32,520 bases of DNA from DATFMH01 sp035267045 (lineage in GTDB: Bacteria; Bacteroidota; Rhodothermia; Balneolales; DATFMH01): assembly GCA_035267045.1 (NCBI GenBank), contig DATFMH010000122.1, positions 1-32,520 of the forward strand, in the 5' to 3' direction. Position numbers and translations under genes: made by a program. The notes beneath the pieces were generated by a model, which worked only from the letters and a program-made list of their open reading frames with translations, was not told where the DNA came from and did no database searches. Below, one piece after another: positions 1 to 8,973 of this stretch. Position 1 is the stretch's first letter; every line of letters begins with the position of its first letter.

Positions 1-353
1 AATGACTGTCTTATTTCTTTCAATTTATAAATGAGCTCATCTTTATTATTTATTTGATGATCCGGCAAAATGGGTCCGTCGGCTGAAAGCATTTTGTCGA
101 AATTCATTAAGGTGTCGCGAATGTATTTTATTTTTTCATCCGGCTTTCGGTGTGTAGTCGACAACCGGGCATTTTGGATAACCTGAAAGGTCAAAGTTTC
201 GATCTTAATCAAATGATCTGTGATTTCACCAATCGACCATGAGTTTTCATCGGGTTTTAAAAAGAAAATCTCGGGTGAAATATTTGTCAGGGTATCAAGT
301 AATTCACTCGTGACCCGGTTGAGTTCCTCCCGTATTTTAGTTTTAACTATCAT
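1..353 (-). CDS. DinB-like family protein, partial (C-terminus outside window)
   Basis: Reading the minus strand from an ATG at 351-353 gives an uninterrupted frame of 117 codons that runs off the left edge. The protein begins MIVKTKIREELNRVTSELL and contains WSIGEITDHLIKIE around residues 42-55, a pattern typical of the first helices of DinB/YfiT-type four-helix proteins, where a histidine in this region helps bind a metal. The rest of the bundle is outside the window, so the later metal ligands cannot be checked. The start has no clear Shine-Dalgarno sequence. DinB-like proteins are often thiol-dependent transferases or damage-associated proteins of unknown substrate; the precise role here is unknown. 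Confidence 0.7.
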   Translation of the reverse strand, partial: MIVKTKIREELNRVTSELLDTLTNISPEIFFLKPDENSWSIGEITDHLIKIETLTFQVIQNARLSTTHRKPDEKIKYIRDTLMNFDKMLSADGPILPDHQINNKDELIYKLKEIRQS

Positions 354-788
354 TTGAGGATTAGCGAATCATTTAAAATGAAGTATAATATTAATTTATA
401 TAAACATATTATGACTCCATATTAAAATTTGCAGCGAGTCCCTATCTTTTTTATAAATGCTACTATAATTGATAACCAGTCAATAGCCTATCATCATTAT
501 TCATCTTTGAAAATTTGTGTATTTCGTCTAATCTATATTCTAAAATACTATGACATACGGGTGGGGAATGAAATTTTTCGGGATCCAGCAATTTACTAAC
601 CGTATGCACCTAATAACTCAATCAATTTTCACTTTGTTTGATTTACAGTGTTGATTGTTGATAATAAGCTAATCTTATTTCGATTACTGTCTCACGGTTT
701 ATGGGACCTGATTTTACTCTATGCTCCAACTCTTGATTTTTGGTTAATAATATTCTTATAACGAATTCAATAATTAAATTATGATGAC
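354..788. other. AT-rich intergenic region, no gene seen
   Basis: This stretch lies upstream of the partial DinB-like gene and downstream of a small membrane-protein frame. It is AT-rich with stops in all frames at short intervals. I see no tRNA-like fold, terminator hairpin with a T-run, or repeat. It presumably holds the promoter for the leftmost gene. Confidence 0.5.
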
Positions 789-992
789 TCATTGTGTTTT
801 CAATTTCCACAAGTCTACAATTAATGCAACAGTACTGAGCCCAAGAAATATGAAGGCAATTATAAACAAATAGTGGTGCAGGTTTCCGGAATGCAAAGTA
901 GTTGATACAACAATTAAAAGAACTGCAATTGAGGCTGTAAATATGGATATGAAAGCGAACTTTGTATTTTTTGTACTTTTATTATTACTCAT
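789..992 (-). CDS. small two-helix membrane protein, hypothetical
   Basis: This 67-residue frame begins with a short polar stretch (MSNNKSTKNTK). Two hydrophobic segments follow, about residues 12-30 and 41-61, separated by a short HSGNLHH loop, and it ends with a basic tail (WKLKTQ). That layout fits a small inner-membrane hairpin protein. I do not recognise a family. It stands alone between two AT-rich gaps of more than 400 bp, so there is no operon context to suggest a job. The membrane-like composition argues that it is real, but a chance frame in AT-rich DNA cannot be excluded, because T-rich codons translate as hydrophobic residues. Confidence 0.5.
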   Translation of the reverse strand: MSNNKSTKNTKFAFISIFTASIAVLLIVVSTTLHSGNLHHYLFIIAFIFLGLSTVALIVDLWKLKTQ

Positions 993-1430
993 GCAAATTG
1001 GATGTTAATTGAAATAATTTACAATTCAGAGGGCCATCGGTTCTCTCATTTAATCAACATAAATTATTGACTAAAATGTTTCCTGTTGATTATTGTAACG
1101 GGAATATTGCAGATGGTTGTTCCCACCCATCCGGACTTGTCTGATTGATATAATATTATTGCTTCATTGCGAAATGAATTATCACAGGCGGGATACATTT
1201 CATTATCAATATCCCTTTATCTGATAAGAAGGCCGGGGCAGAGACATTAACCCGGCTTATGAATCATATCAGTTAACCTGGTTTGATAATGAAATACGGG
1301 AAGTGGTCAAAGTTCAATTAACCAAACACATTATTGTCATTACAATAATAGCGAAGGATATATCTATGGTAATCATTGTGATGGTAATTATTGAATGGTA
1401 TATCCTGAAAAGACATAGGGGTAAGTCTGC
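993..1430. other. intergenic region with a short inverted repeat
   Basis: No coding frame is supported. At 1330-1349 there is a perfect 8-bp inverted repeat (ATTATTGT / ACAATAAT, 4-nt loop) about 80 bp beyond the smpB stop. It lacks a following T-run in the smpB direction, so it is at best a weak terminator or a binding site. Near 1364-1390 a short motif (ATGGTAAT) occurs twice in tandem. I checked for a tmRNA gene because smpB is adjacent and saw no tRNA-like ends. Confidence 0.4.
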
Positions 1431-1916
1431 TTATATTTTAAACTGACTTTTCTTTAGGTTTCGTTCTAACTCGCGTTTCATATCCTTTTTAGCTATATCA
1501 GCACGTTTATCATACTGCTTTTTACCCCGTGCCAATCCGAGTAAGACTTTGGCATACCCTCTTTTGAAGTAAATTTTCAATGGTATAAGGGTATACCCCT
1601 TTTGAGATATAGCTTTATCAATTTTCTGTATCTCATTTTTGTTAAGGAGAAGCTTCCGGATCCTACGGGGATCATGATTATTGTAGGATCCCTGATCGAA
1701 CTCTTTGATATAGAGATCTTTCAGGTATATTTCGCCATGATCCATGAAGGCAAACGAGTCGGTAAAACTCGCCTTTCCCTGACGCAGTGATTTTACTTCT
1801 GTGCCTTTCAGAACGATGCCCGCCTCAAAGGTATCATCTACCGAATATTCATGACGGGCTTTTCGATTCCTTATTTCCGGACTTTTTTTTGTAGTATCGT
1901 TATTGTTGTTACTCAC
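1431..1916 (-). CDS. smpB: SsrA-binding protein SmpB
   Basis: SmpB binds the tRNA-like domain of tmRNA and brings it to stalled ribosomes for trans-translation. The 161-residue protein has the typical landmarks: NRKARHEYSVDDTFEAGIVL near the N-terminus, GTEVKSLRQGKASFTDSFA, the IPLKIYFKRGYAKVLLGLARGKK core of the oligonucleotide-binding barrel, then a basic KKQYDKRADIAKKDMKRELER tail that becomes helical in the decoding centre. Length and order match the family (about 150-160). It is the last gene of a minus-strand run arcA, site-2 protease, lipoprotein, smpB, with a 51-bp gap to the lipoprotein gene. The tmRNA partner is not in this window. Confidence 0.97.
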   Translation of the reverse strand: MSNNNNDTTKKSPEIRNRKARHEYSVDDTFEAGIVLKGTEVKSLRQGKASFTDSFAFMDHGEIYLKDLYIKEFDQGSYNNHDPRRIRKLLLNKNEIQKIDKAISQKGYTLIPLKIYFKRGYAKVLLGLARGKKQYDKRADIAKKDMKRELERNLKKSQFKI

Positions 1917-1967
1917 TGGGTGAATAACCTATTCTTTTATGAGTGAGAAAATATGTTTAACTGTATT

Positions 1968-2489
1968 TTACTGAACCTGAAATCCAAGTTTTTGAAGATC
2001 GGGAACAACCTCTTTAGCGACCGATTTATTAGGCATCGTTTTATAAATATCGAGTATCTGATTTATTTCTGCCCGGGCTTTCTTGTTTCCCGGATCCATT
2101 TTCAAAACTTTAATGAAATCGTGCAGGCTCTCCGTTACCGCCTCTCTCATTTTACCGCTAACCGGACCATTGTACAATTCATACATACCATGACGTAAGT
2201 AAACCTTAGCCAAAAGATTCTGAGATGCAGTATCTCTTTTAGCTTTTAAATGGCTCACAACATCATTATAGAGTGTCGAACTGAAATCATTGTTTTTATT
2301 CTGATCCATATTATTCGAATTGATCAGGTATTCGGCTTTTTGTTTTACCGTTTTATTTTGGAAACGCGCAACGATAGCGGCGTCTTTGGAATCCGGGTTG
2401 TTACTTGCGGAGGCTTTTTTGTTATTGCTGCATCCGGCCAATACGAAACCGGATAATGTCATTACTGTAATGATAAAACGTAATTTCAT
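1968..2489 (-). CDS. TPR-like lipoprotein
   Basis: The 173-residue protein starts with a lipoprotein signal: MKLR, a hydrophobic stretch, then FVLAGC with the lipidated cysteine at residue 20, followed by an Asn/Ser/Lys-rich linker. The rest is helical and contains a segment (ESLHDFIKVLKMDPGNKKARAEINQILDIY, about residues 120-150) that looks like a tetratricopeptide unit, suggesting protein-protein binding at the cell envelope. It sits 14 bp downstream of the site-2 protease gene and 51 bp upstream of smpB on the same strand, so co-transcription is likely. No specific family is recognised. Confidence 0.8.
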   Translation of the reverse strand: MKLRFIITVMTLSGFVLAGCSNNKKASASNNPDSKDAAIVARFQNKTVKQKAEYLINSNNMDQNKNNDFSSTLYNDVVSHLKAKRDTASQNLLAKVYLRHGMYELYNGPVSGKMREAVTESLHDFIKVLKMDPGNKKARAEINQILDIYKTMPNKSVAKEVVPDLQKLGFQVQ

Positions 2490-2503
2490 GAATATAATCT
2501 ATA

Positions 2504-3694
2504 TTAGCTGTTAAGGATATACATTGGGTTTGGACTGATACAAAGTATAAATATAAGCATACTTAACCATCCAAGTACAATTCTTGTTTTGTCAAGCGGG
2601 CGTTCTATGATAACAGGTGGATGTTCAATTTTGACGAAAAACAGTATAAAAAGCGACCATACCAACCATACTGTATAACCGCTGGCGTTATTCATACCTA
2701 TAATAAGATATAGCAGCAGGGCACTGCTTATGAGGGCGCCTCCCCAAATGGGAGCGATCCAGTTGTGTTCATTATTAAAGGCCTTTCTCAGCATAAAGAA
2801 AAGCAGAATTCCCCAAATAACCCAGCTCAACGGACCCAGCGACGGATTGTAACCTATTAATTCATCCCTTAGAACGGGTACGACTCCAAGGCCGCTTAAA
2901 ACCGAGAGGATGCCAAAAAATCCACGTGCAACCTGTTTATGTTTTTCATGACCCAGCAGAGCATAAATAACGTGTCCTCCATCAAGTTGCCCCACGGGGG
3001 TTAGGTTCAGGGCAGTGAAGAAGAGGCCGAGCCAGCCGGCAAAAAGAAACGGATAGTGATACATCTCCCACATCGGTGGAACATGCTTGAAGAAGGATCC
3101 CAAAAAGGAGTAAAGAAGCGTGTTTCCCAACATTAAAATCTGACTACCCTGATCGGCAATCGGATTTTTGGGAAAAGAGTGAAACTGTGTCACATATTCT
3201 TTAAGAGCAGCATGTCCCGGGAATGCATACACAAATTCGATACCGGGTAATGTTGCGAAACCATAGATTAACAATCCAAGGGATACAATAAAACCGGCTA
3301 ATGGACCGGATATTCCGATATCAAATAATTTTTTGGAATCATCAACGGGCTCTTTGATTCGTATAACGGCGCCCATGGTACCAATCGGTGAAAATATAGG
3401 CAATGGGATAAAATAAGGCAGTGTCGTTCTGATCTTATGATGCACTGAGGCGAAATAGTGGCCAAATTCATGTGTTCCCAGGAACGCTAAAAGCATCACG
3501 GCAAAAATCACGGCCAGTGAAAGACTAATAGCAAATCCAATGTAGATATAAGTAAATGCTACGCTTATAAAAGTTAACACAAACAAAGCAAAATGTTTTA
3601 AAATAGTAAGCCAGGTGAGCTCCAATCGATCAAAGAGGCTTCTATTTTCGTGGCTGTCAATTATTTCGTACTGGCTGTTAATTTCTTCTTCCAA
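2504..3694 (-). CDS. site-2 protease family (M50) membrane metalloprotease
   Basis: This 396-residue polytopic membrane protein has both M50 signatures: the zinc-binding HEFGH at residues 75-79 and NLTPVGQLDGGH at 230-241, whose aspartate (D238) completes the metal site. The order (HExxH in an early transmembrane helix, a soluble-looking insert, the N-P-LDGG helix, then several more hydrophobic segments) fits the site-2 protease family. The absence of a PDZ domain makes it closer to the EGY1/archaeal-like branch than to RseP. Such proteases cut membrane-anchored substrates within the bilayer; the substrate here is unknown. It lies 22 bp downstream of arcA and 14 bp upstream of the lipoprotein gene, consistent with one transcript. 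Confidence 0.92.
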   Translation of the reverse strand: MEEEINSQYEIIDSHENRSLFDRLELTWLTILKHFALFVLTFISVAFTYIYIGFAISLSLAVIFAVMLLAFLGTHEFGHYFASVHHKIRTTLPYFIPLPIFSPIGTMGAVIRIKEPVDDSKKLFDIGISGPLAGFIVSLGLLIYGFATLPGIEFVYAFPGHAALKEYVTQFHSFPKNPIADQGSQILMLGNTLLYSFLGSFFKHVPPMWEMYHYPFLFAGWLGLFFTALNLTPVGQLDGGHVIYALLGHEKHKQVARGFFGILSVLSGLGVVPVLRDELIGYNPSLGPLSWVIWGILLFFMLRKAFNNEHNWIAPIWGGALISSALLLYLIIGMNNASGYTVWLVWSLFILFFVKIEHPPVIIERPLDKTRIVLGWLSMLIFILCISPNPMYILNS

Positions 3695-3716
3695 AATTTT
3701 TTCTTTTAATAATGCT

Positions 3717-4943
3717 TTAACTGTTTCGTATGAGTGGCAGGGTCATGCAACGCGCTCCGCCTCTCCCCCTGCATAATTCATTACCGGTAAAACTGATAGC
3801 TAATTTAATATTATCAGAAGGTGTGAATTCTGTATTCTTATATTCTTCAACAAATTCAAATTGATTCATCACAGTGTAACCATGATCCTGTAACGTAGCA
3901 AACGTGTGTGTATTACGTTCATATCCAACAATAACCCCCGGTGCTAAAGCGAAGACATTTGCACCGTCGGTCCATTGCTCGCGGTTTTGATTAATACGTT
4001 CTTCTCCACCACACTTGATGAAAGTGTAATTACGTCCCGTTAGTTCCCTTAAAGCAGATTTAAGAGAAGGTTTAGGGGCCGTTACAAAATTATCTCCATC
4101 GTTAGTCAGGCAAACAACATTGTCATCCCGTTCAATTATGGCAGGTGGATACACAATACATTCGTCTGTATTGGCAAAAGTAAAAATGGTATCGAGATGC
4201 ATGGATGATCGCTGTTTGGGAATATCCACGATAAGGATATTTTTAACACCGAACGAGAAAATGGCTTTGGCCGCTTTCATGATACCGCTGAAAGAGGTAC
4301 GTTCGCTCATGCCGATGATCACAAGTTCTTTATTAACTACAAGAATATCTCCTCCTTCAATACTGTCGTAGTAAGCAAGACGAAAGGCCTTGTTTTTGAC
4401 TTTTTGAAACATCGGGTGATAATCGACAATTGTTTCCATCAAAAGGGATTCACGAGCCCGTGCTTTTTTGGCTGCTCTTGAAATAATAATCCCGTCATTG
4501 ACGATGGCCGCCAGATCGCGGGTAAACAGAATATTGGGTGATGGCATCAGGTTAAAATCCTTGATGCGATCGGTTTGGCCCCATATGGCAAATTCAAGCA
4601 ACTCGTTGGGCTCCAGTTTCAAAAGATCATGTTCAATTGCGGAAAGATTTAATTCGGGTAAGCGCTTGATCAGGTGTTCAATAAAATAACTTCTGGCATC
4701 AGTTTTTTTGAAACTTTCATAGATCAGATCGGCAATCTCAAATATTTCTCCATCTTTGGGCATCACCGATTTGAAGATATCAAGCATACTCAGGTGTTCG
4801 TACCGGGCATCGGATTCAAAAATAATATCATCAAATAATAAAGAATCTTTAATATCCGGATTCACCAGAGTCACTTCTTTCCCAGGGGTATGCACGATTA
4901 CGCCCTTAAGACGATTTATTTCAGAAGAAACATTTATTTCCAT
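3717..4943 (-). CDS. arcA: arginine deiminase
   Basis: This enzyme hydrolyses L-arginine to citrulline and ammonia. The 408-residue protein carries the family's active-site set in order: FTRD at 140-143, EGGD at 197-200, MHLDT at 248-252 (His249, Asp251), and the nucleophilic cysteine in GGARCM at Cys399 near the C-terminus. Length equals the usual 400-410. The usual partners arcB, arcC and the arcD antiporter are not adjacent; instead it heads a minus-strand run with a site-2 protease, a lipoprotein and smpB. It may therefore serve arginine catabolism or nitrogen supply rather than a classic ADI operon, or its partners lie elsewhere. The promoter presumably lies in the 235-bp gap shared with the divergent gene at 5179. 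Confidence 0.95.
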   Translation of the reverse strand: MEINVSSEINRLKGVIVHTPGKEVTLVNPDIKDSLLFDDIIFESDARYEHLSMLDIFKSVMPKDGEIFEIADLIYESFKKTDARSYFIEHLIKRLPELNLSAIEHDLLKLEPNELLEFAIWGQTDRIKDFNLMPSPNILFTRDLAAIVNDGIIISRAAKKARARESLLMETIVDYHPMFQKVKNKAFRLAYYDSIEGGDILVVNKELVIIGMSERTSFSGIMKAAKAIFSFGVKNILIVDIPKQRSSMHLDTIFTFANTDECIVYPPAIIERDDNVVCLTNDGDNFVTAPKPSLKSALRELTGRNYTFIKCGGEERINQNREQWTDGANVFALAPGVIVGYERNTHTFATLQDHGYTVMNQFEFVEEYKNTEFTPSDNIKLAISFTGNELCRGRGGARCMTLPLIRNS

Positions 4944-5178
4944 TTAAGTTCCCTATTTAATAATTTCTTGCATAATTATGTTGCTAGTTGAAAAGATTTC
5001 AATATACACTTTCAGAATGGCATAGTTAAGTAAAATTTATCTACAGAAGTGCAGAAAAGATTAAAAAAACCAATAATATAATTGGCTATTTTTAGTTATT
5101 TAATTGATTATAGAATTTTCTAATATTTCAGTATAATACAGATATTTCACAGATGGAGTAATTCCACAAGGCAGAAGC

Positions 5179-6072
5179 ATGAAATCAAAAGCAGAAATTG
5201 AATCACTAATATATTTATTGGAAGACCCCGATCCTTTTGTAAATAAAACAGTCGTGAATCGCCTTCTAAAGCTTGGTGAACAAGCTGTTCCCCTACTTGA
5301 TGAATATCGCGTTCAATCGCAGGATGAAAGACAGGAGAATGCTATCATCAACGTCATTCATAATATAACGTTTTCCGAACTCGAAGAAGAGTTTATGAAT
5401 TATGTTGATAATGGGATCGATACAGTATCGGATCTGGAAAAAGGCGTTTTCATGATAGCACGTTTTGGCGACTCCACCTTTCGTGAGCTTCCCTACAGGG
5501 AACGTCTCGATAAAATGGCCGATGATATTGCAGCAGATATCAAATTTACTGTCGATCCGGTGGAACAAATGCGGTTATTAATTCAATATGTGTTTTACGA
5601 TGAGAATTTTCACGGTGTCGAAAATGATTATTTCGATCCTGATAATTCATATATCAACCGAGTAATTGATCGCAAGAACGGCATTCCCATTACACTGGCT
5701 CTTATTGTTTTATTTTTGGCTGATCGTCTGGATTTACCGTTTCATGGCGTTAACATGCCAATGCATTTTCTTCTGAAGTTTCAAAATGAAACAGAGCAAA
5801 TATTTGTAGATCCTTTTCACAGGGGTAAAGTGGTAAGCATGAATCAGTGTTCGTACTTCCTGAAAATGAATGGTGTCAAACCGGAAAGTTATTATTTCCA
5901 GAATGCAGCGATGCCTGATATTTTGGCGAGAAGCATACGCAACCTGATCTATAGCTATGAGAAAAGAGATGATAATATGCGTGCGGAAGATTTGAGAAGG
6001 CTATTGCATTATATTGATCTGACTTACGGCGATTCAGATGACGCTTCAGATTTGGATGAGTCATTTGAATAA
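5179..6072 (+). CDS. SirB1/transglutaminase-like protein with N-terminal HEAT-like region
   Basis: The 297-residue protein has an N-terminal helical part (residues 1-70) that reads like one or two HEAT-type repeats (LLEDPDPFVNKTVVNRLLKLGEQAVPLLDEY). A SirB1-type transglutaminase-like domain follows. Its hallmark is NGIPITLALIVLFLADRLDL at 168-187 with VNMPMHFLL at 191-199 and FVDPFHRG at 209-216. The His196 and Asp211 positions of the fold are kept, but the cysteine expected in an active transglutaminase or protease is not seen, as is usual in this family, so a catalytic role is doubtful. It is divergent from arcA and convergent with the glycosyltransferase. Its function in bacteria is not well defined. 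Confidence 0.85.
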   Translation: MKSKAEIESLIYLLEDPDPFVNKTVVNRLLKLGEQAVPLLDEYRVQSQDERQENAIINVIHNITFSELEEEFMNYVDNGIDTVSDLEKGVFMIARFGDSTFRELPYRERLDKMADDIAADIKFTVDPVEQMRLLIQYVFYDENFHGVENDYFDPDNSYINRVIDRKNGIPITLALIVLFLADRLDLPFHGVNMPMHFLLKFQNETEQIFVDPFHRGKVVSMNQCSYFLKMNGVKPESYYFQNAAMPDILARSIRNLIYSYEKRDDNMRAEDLRRLLHYIDLTYGDSDDASDLDESFE

Positions 6073-6126
6073 ACATTCGTATTAAGACCCGTTCCATGAG
6101 ATTCACAGGTCTCGAATAACACGGTT

Positions 6127-8538
6127 TCAGTCTTCAAAAGTATATGTTGGATTCGATTCCGGGTAGCGGTAAGGATCGAGTTGGGTAGCTATCTCATAAA
6201 ATTTTTGTGCTTCTTTTGCATTTCCTTCCAGTTGATGCACCTCTCCCGAAATTTGATACAGATCGGGAAGCGAAGGGACTTCATCCAGCAAATCTTTTAA
6301 AAGCGGTATAGCCGATTCCAGATCTTTCTCATTGACGAGCATTTTGAGCTCGATCAAGCGGAATCTGAAGGGCTTATGGCCTTCACCTAATTCTTTGATG
6401 TAATGTCTGCACCTGGAGTAAATATTACGGCTGTAATAAAAGCTTACAAGCTCATATAATACATCCTCGGATAACTCGATATGCTCCAGCTTATCTTCGA
6501 GTTGACGTAATACATCACGCTGATCCGCTTTCATCATGAGTTCTACAAGGTTTATGAGCGTATCGTGATCCCATTCTTTTTCCAGGACATCCGTTTTTAC
6601 CTCGCTTGTAAACCATTCGCTGTATAGCTGCAACAAATGAGGTTCTGGATAATGCGGATTCATAATCTGGTTAAGAATCAATAACCGGTCGATAGTACCG
6701 TCATCTTTTTTACTTTCCGGAAATGTTGTCTGAATCTGCCATTTTTCATTGAATCGTTCGATATTCTTCCAGTATTGAGGACTGTCGGTATAAAGGCCCA
6801 GGTCGGAAGTTGTAATTCCAAATAAATGATCGACCGTGATATTCGGAGCAATTCCCACTTTCCAGCCTTTGTCACGCGCTTGCAGGCTGTAATCTATATC
6901 CTCGAAGTAAGCCAATTCGTATTGTTCATCAAAATGGATATCCATATCCGTTCGAAACATTATGCAAAAACTATCCAGATAATCAGCAGTGATAAGTTCA
7001 TCTTCACCGTCAGCAGTAGTACCCTCAAGTTGTTGCGGATTTAATGTCCGCTCGGTTCGGGGACCAATCAATCCGTATTCAGGATGGTCATCCAGGAGCT
7101 CACGCATGTTGTCAAGTGCACCTGAGGTCAGGAATACGTCATTGTGCATGATACATATGTATTTACCGACAGCCTGCTCCATTCCCATATTCACAGATCG
7201 TGCAAAACCGGCATTCATCGGATTAACGATGATCTTACAATTAAAAAAGCGATCGTTGGATAGTTGTTCGAGGTAATCGCAGGTATCATCCAGACTGGCA
7301 TTATCAATAATGATCAGTTCCGTATCTTTCGGTGAAGCATATTTACCCAATGCCACAAGGCATTTTTCTAAAAGAGACTTGCGATCGGACGCTGTGGGTA
7401 TGATAACCGAAGTATTTATATCTTCCGGTTGAACGTCAATAGGTTCTTGCTGGGGTTGCTCCTCAGGATGTTCTTTACCCGATGCCGTAAAATCGGCAGA
7501 TTCTGGCGGTTCTTCCGTTTCCACAAGAGTATCGGGAGCCTCTTCCCACTGAGAAGTTTCCATATTATCATCGTCCTTCGTATACCCCTTTATACTGTGT
7601 TTTATCTCGGCGGCTTCAACATAACGACGCATTCGTTCGAGTACGGCAATCTTTAATTTTTTAGCGGGGATATTATCCGGTTCATTGGCCAGAATCTTGT
7701 TTAATAACTCCAGACTGATAGCATTGTTTCCTTCACGGTGATGCTTACGCGCTTCCTCAAGAATCGTTTGGGTATCAGGATGTTGCTCGTGGGTAATAAA
7801 ACCGGAAGTGGCTGCATCCAATATGGCATTATCTTCATTTATTAGAAATTGTAGGACGCGTTCTTTCTGTGATGATGATAAGTCATACCTTCGTAATAGG
7901 GCAAAAAGTAATTCCCTGTGGGTATTAGTATCAATTGCGAGCGTTTCTTCGCCGATATAAGTAAAAATATCCTGGGCCTGCTCAAATTGCCCGCCTACCA
8001 ACAGACGTATGGCAAGCTCAACAGAATGTCCCGCATTTAAATATGGATTAAAAAACCGCTGTCCCTCCGGAATCGCATCCCAATTCCAAATGAATGATCG
8101 ATTGGATAAGAGGGTGCCTTTTTCCAGTTGTTCCAGCCAGTCTTGAATTCTTATACCGCTGAAAATACCCGATTGTATGGCACATAATAAACCGGATTCT
8201 TTGAGTTCGTCCAATAAGTTTGAGAGTCCCGATTGATTAATGGATTCCACGGAATCGACCAGCCACAGAAAATCACCGGACACATTGTTCAAAGCTTCAT
8301 TGATGGAATAACCGGTACCGTATTGTTCGGGGTGATCGAAGAAATAGGTTTCCTCGTGTCCGTAATATTCCAGTAATGATTGTATGATTTCATCCGTATC
8401 ATCTGTCGAGCCATCATTAATCAGAAATAATTCAAGGGCCGGATGGGGAAGTTCATATAAGGCCTCTATGGTGGCTTCTACTACGTCTCTTTGATTATGA
8501 AAAACTGCTATAACTGAAAGCTTTTCTCTTTTCGCCAT
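6127..8538 (-). CDS. dual GT2-domain glycosyltransferase with TPR repeats
   Basis: The 803-residue protein contains two family-2 glycosyltransferase modules. The first (about residues 6-120) has LSVIAVFHNQ and LINDGSTDDTDEI. The second (about 373-600) has TSVIIPTASDRKSLLEKCL, LIIIDNASLDDT, NAGFARSVNMGM and the metal/nucleotide-site-like HNDV. Between them lie helical repeats (about 255-315) and an acidic, Gln/Pro-rich linker (about 320-372). The C-terminus (about 640-795) is TPR-like (for example YQISGEVHQLEGNAKEAQKFY). The first module lacks an obvious DxD (LVDSVES), so it may be non-catalytic. No transmembrane segment is seen. GT2-TPR proteins usually glycosylate surface polysaccharide or protein in the cytoplasm; donor and acceptor are unknown. 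It stands alone. Confidence 0.88.
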   Translation of the reverse strand: MAKREKLSVIAVFHNQRDVVEATIEALYELPHPALELFLINDGSTDDTDEIIQSLLEYYGHEETYFFDHPEQYGTGYSINEALNNVSGDFLWLVDSVESINQSGLSNLLDELKESGLLCAIQSGIFSGIRIQDWLEQLEKGTLLSNRSFIWNWDAIPEGQRFFNPYLNAGHSVELAIRLLVGGQFEQAQDIFTYIGEETLAIDTNTHRELLFALLRRYDLSSSQKERVLQFLINEDNAILDAATSGFITHEQHPDTQTILEEARKHHREGNNAISLELLNKILANEPDNIPAKKLKIAVLERMRRYVEAAEIKHSIKGYTKDDDNMETSQWEEAPDTLVETEEPPESADFTASGKEHPEEQPQQEPIDVQPEDINTSVIIPTASDRKSLLEKCLVALGKYASPKDTELIIIDNASLDDTCDYLEQLSNDRFFNCKIIVNPMNAGFARSVNMGMEQAVGKYICIMHNDVFLTSGALDNMRELLDDHPEYGLIGPRTERTLNPQQLEGTTADGEDELITADYLDSFCIMFRTDMDIHFDEQYELAYFEDIDYSLQARDKGWKVGIAPNITVDHLFGITTSDLGLYTDSPQYWKNIERFNEKWQIQTTFPESKKDDGTIDRLLILNQIMNPHYPEPHLLQLYSEWFTSEVKTDVLEKEWDHDTLINLVELMMKADQRDVLRQLEDKLEHIELSEDVLYELVSFYYSRNIYSRCRHYIKELGEGHKPFRFRLIELKMLVNEKDLESAIPLLKDLLDEVPSLPDLYQISGEVHQLEGNAKEAQKFYEIATQLDPYRYPESNPTYTFED

Positions 8539-8973
8539 ATAAATAATATCTTATAATATTCTATCCTTGCCGTAAAGTAATTGTTTTTATGATTCGCGGC
8601 TAATTATTATTTAGTTGACCATGTAATATTATAATAAGAATACTACAGACTATTACTATACAATGATCAATTAACAAGGAACAATTAGCAATGAAAGACG
8701 TTCCCGGATTTTGGTTACCTCTTCTGCCCAAAGTAATGGATGTGTTAGCAAAGCGTATAGAGTATAGCAAAATGGATTTGATTGGTTTTTTTGTCTGGAA
8801 TGAAGATTACTCTGATTATAATTGTTGATTATTGGTAGTTAATCTCACACATGCCTTTGTGCCTTTGTGTAAAGCACTATATATCCCAATTCCACGTTAC
8901 ATATGGTGATTATGCCATATAATTTCCGTATTTTACAAAGCTTTACGAAAATATAAACAGCAGAAAAAATTAG
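8539..8973. other. divergent intergenic region with candidate control sites for prfC
   Basis: This gap separates the minus-strand glycosyltransferase and plus-strand prfC. It contains a possible 45-codon frame (8691-8828, listed separately). A 9-bp motif (TGCCTTTGT) is repeated in tandem near 8853-8872. A 6-bp inverted repeat (ATATGG 8901-8906 / CCATAT 8915-8920) lies about 55 bp before the prfC start, a reasonable position for an operator or promoter-associated site. None of these is a proven element. Confidence 0.35.
8691..8828 (+). CDS. possible 45-residue small protein
   Basis: An ATG at 8691 preceded by AAGGAA about 10 bases upstream opens a 45-codon frame ending in TGA at 8826-8828. 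The peptide starts MKDVPGFWLPLLPKVMDVLA and ends NEDYSDYNC. It is not transmembrane and matches nothing I recognise. The ribosome-binding site is better than that of most genes here, and the frame is plausible in composition. It could be a real small protein, a leader peptide ahead of prfC, or a gene remnant. Confidence 0.3.
   Translation: MKDVPGFWLPLLPKVMDVLAKRIEYSKMDLIGFFVWNEDYSDYNC

Noticed and set aside
993..1430. tmRNA gene next to smpB
   Set aside because: No tRNA-like acceptor/T-arm halves and no proteolysis-tag frame were found in the gap.
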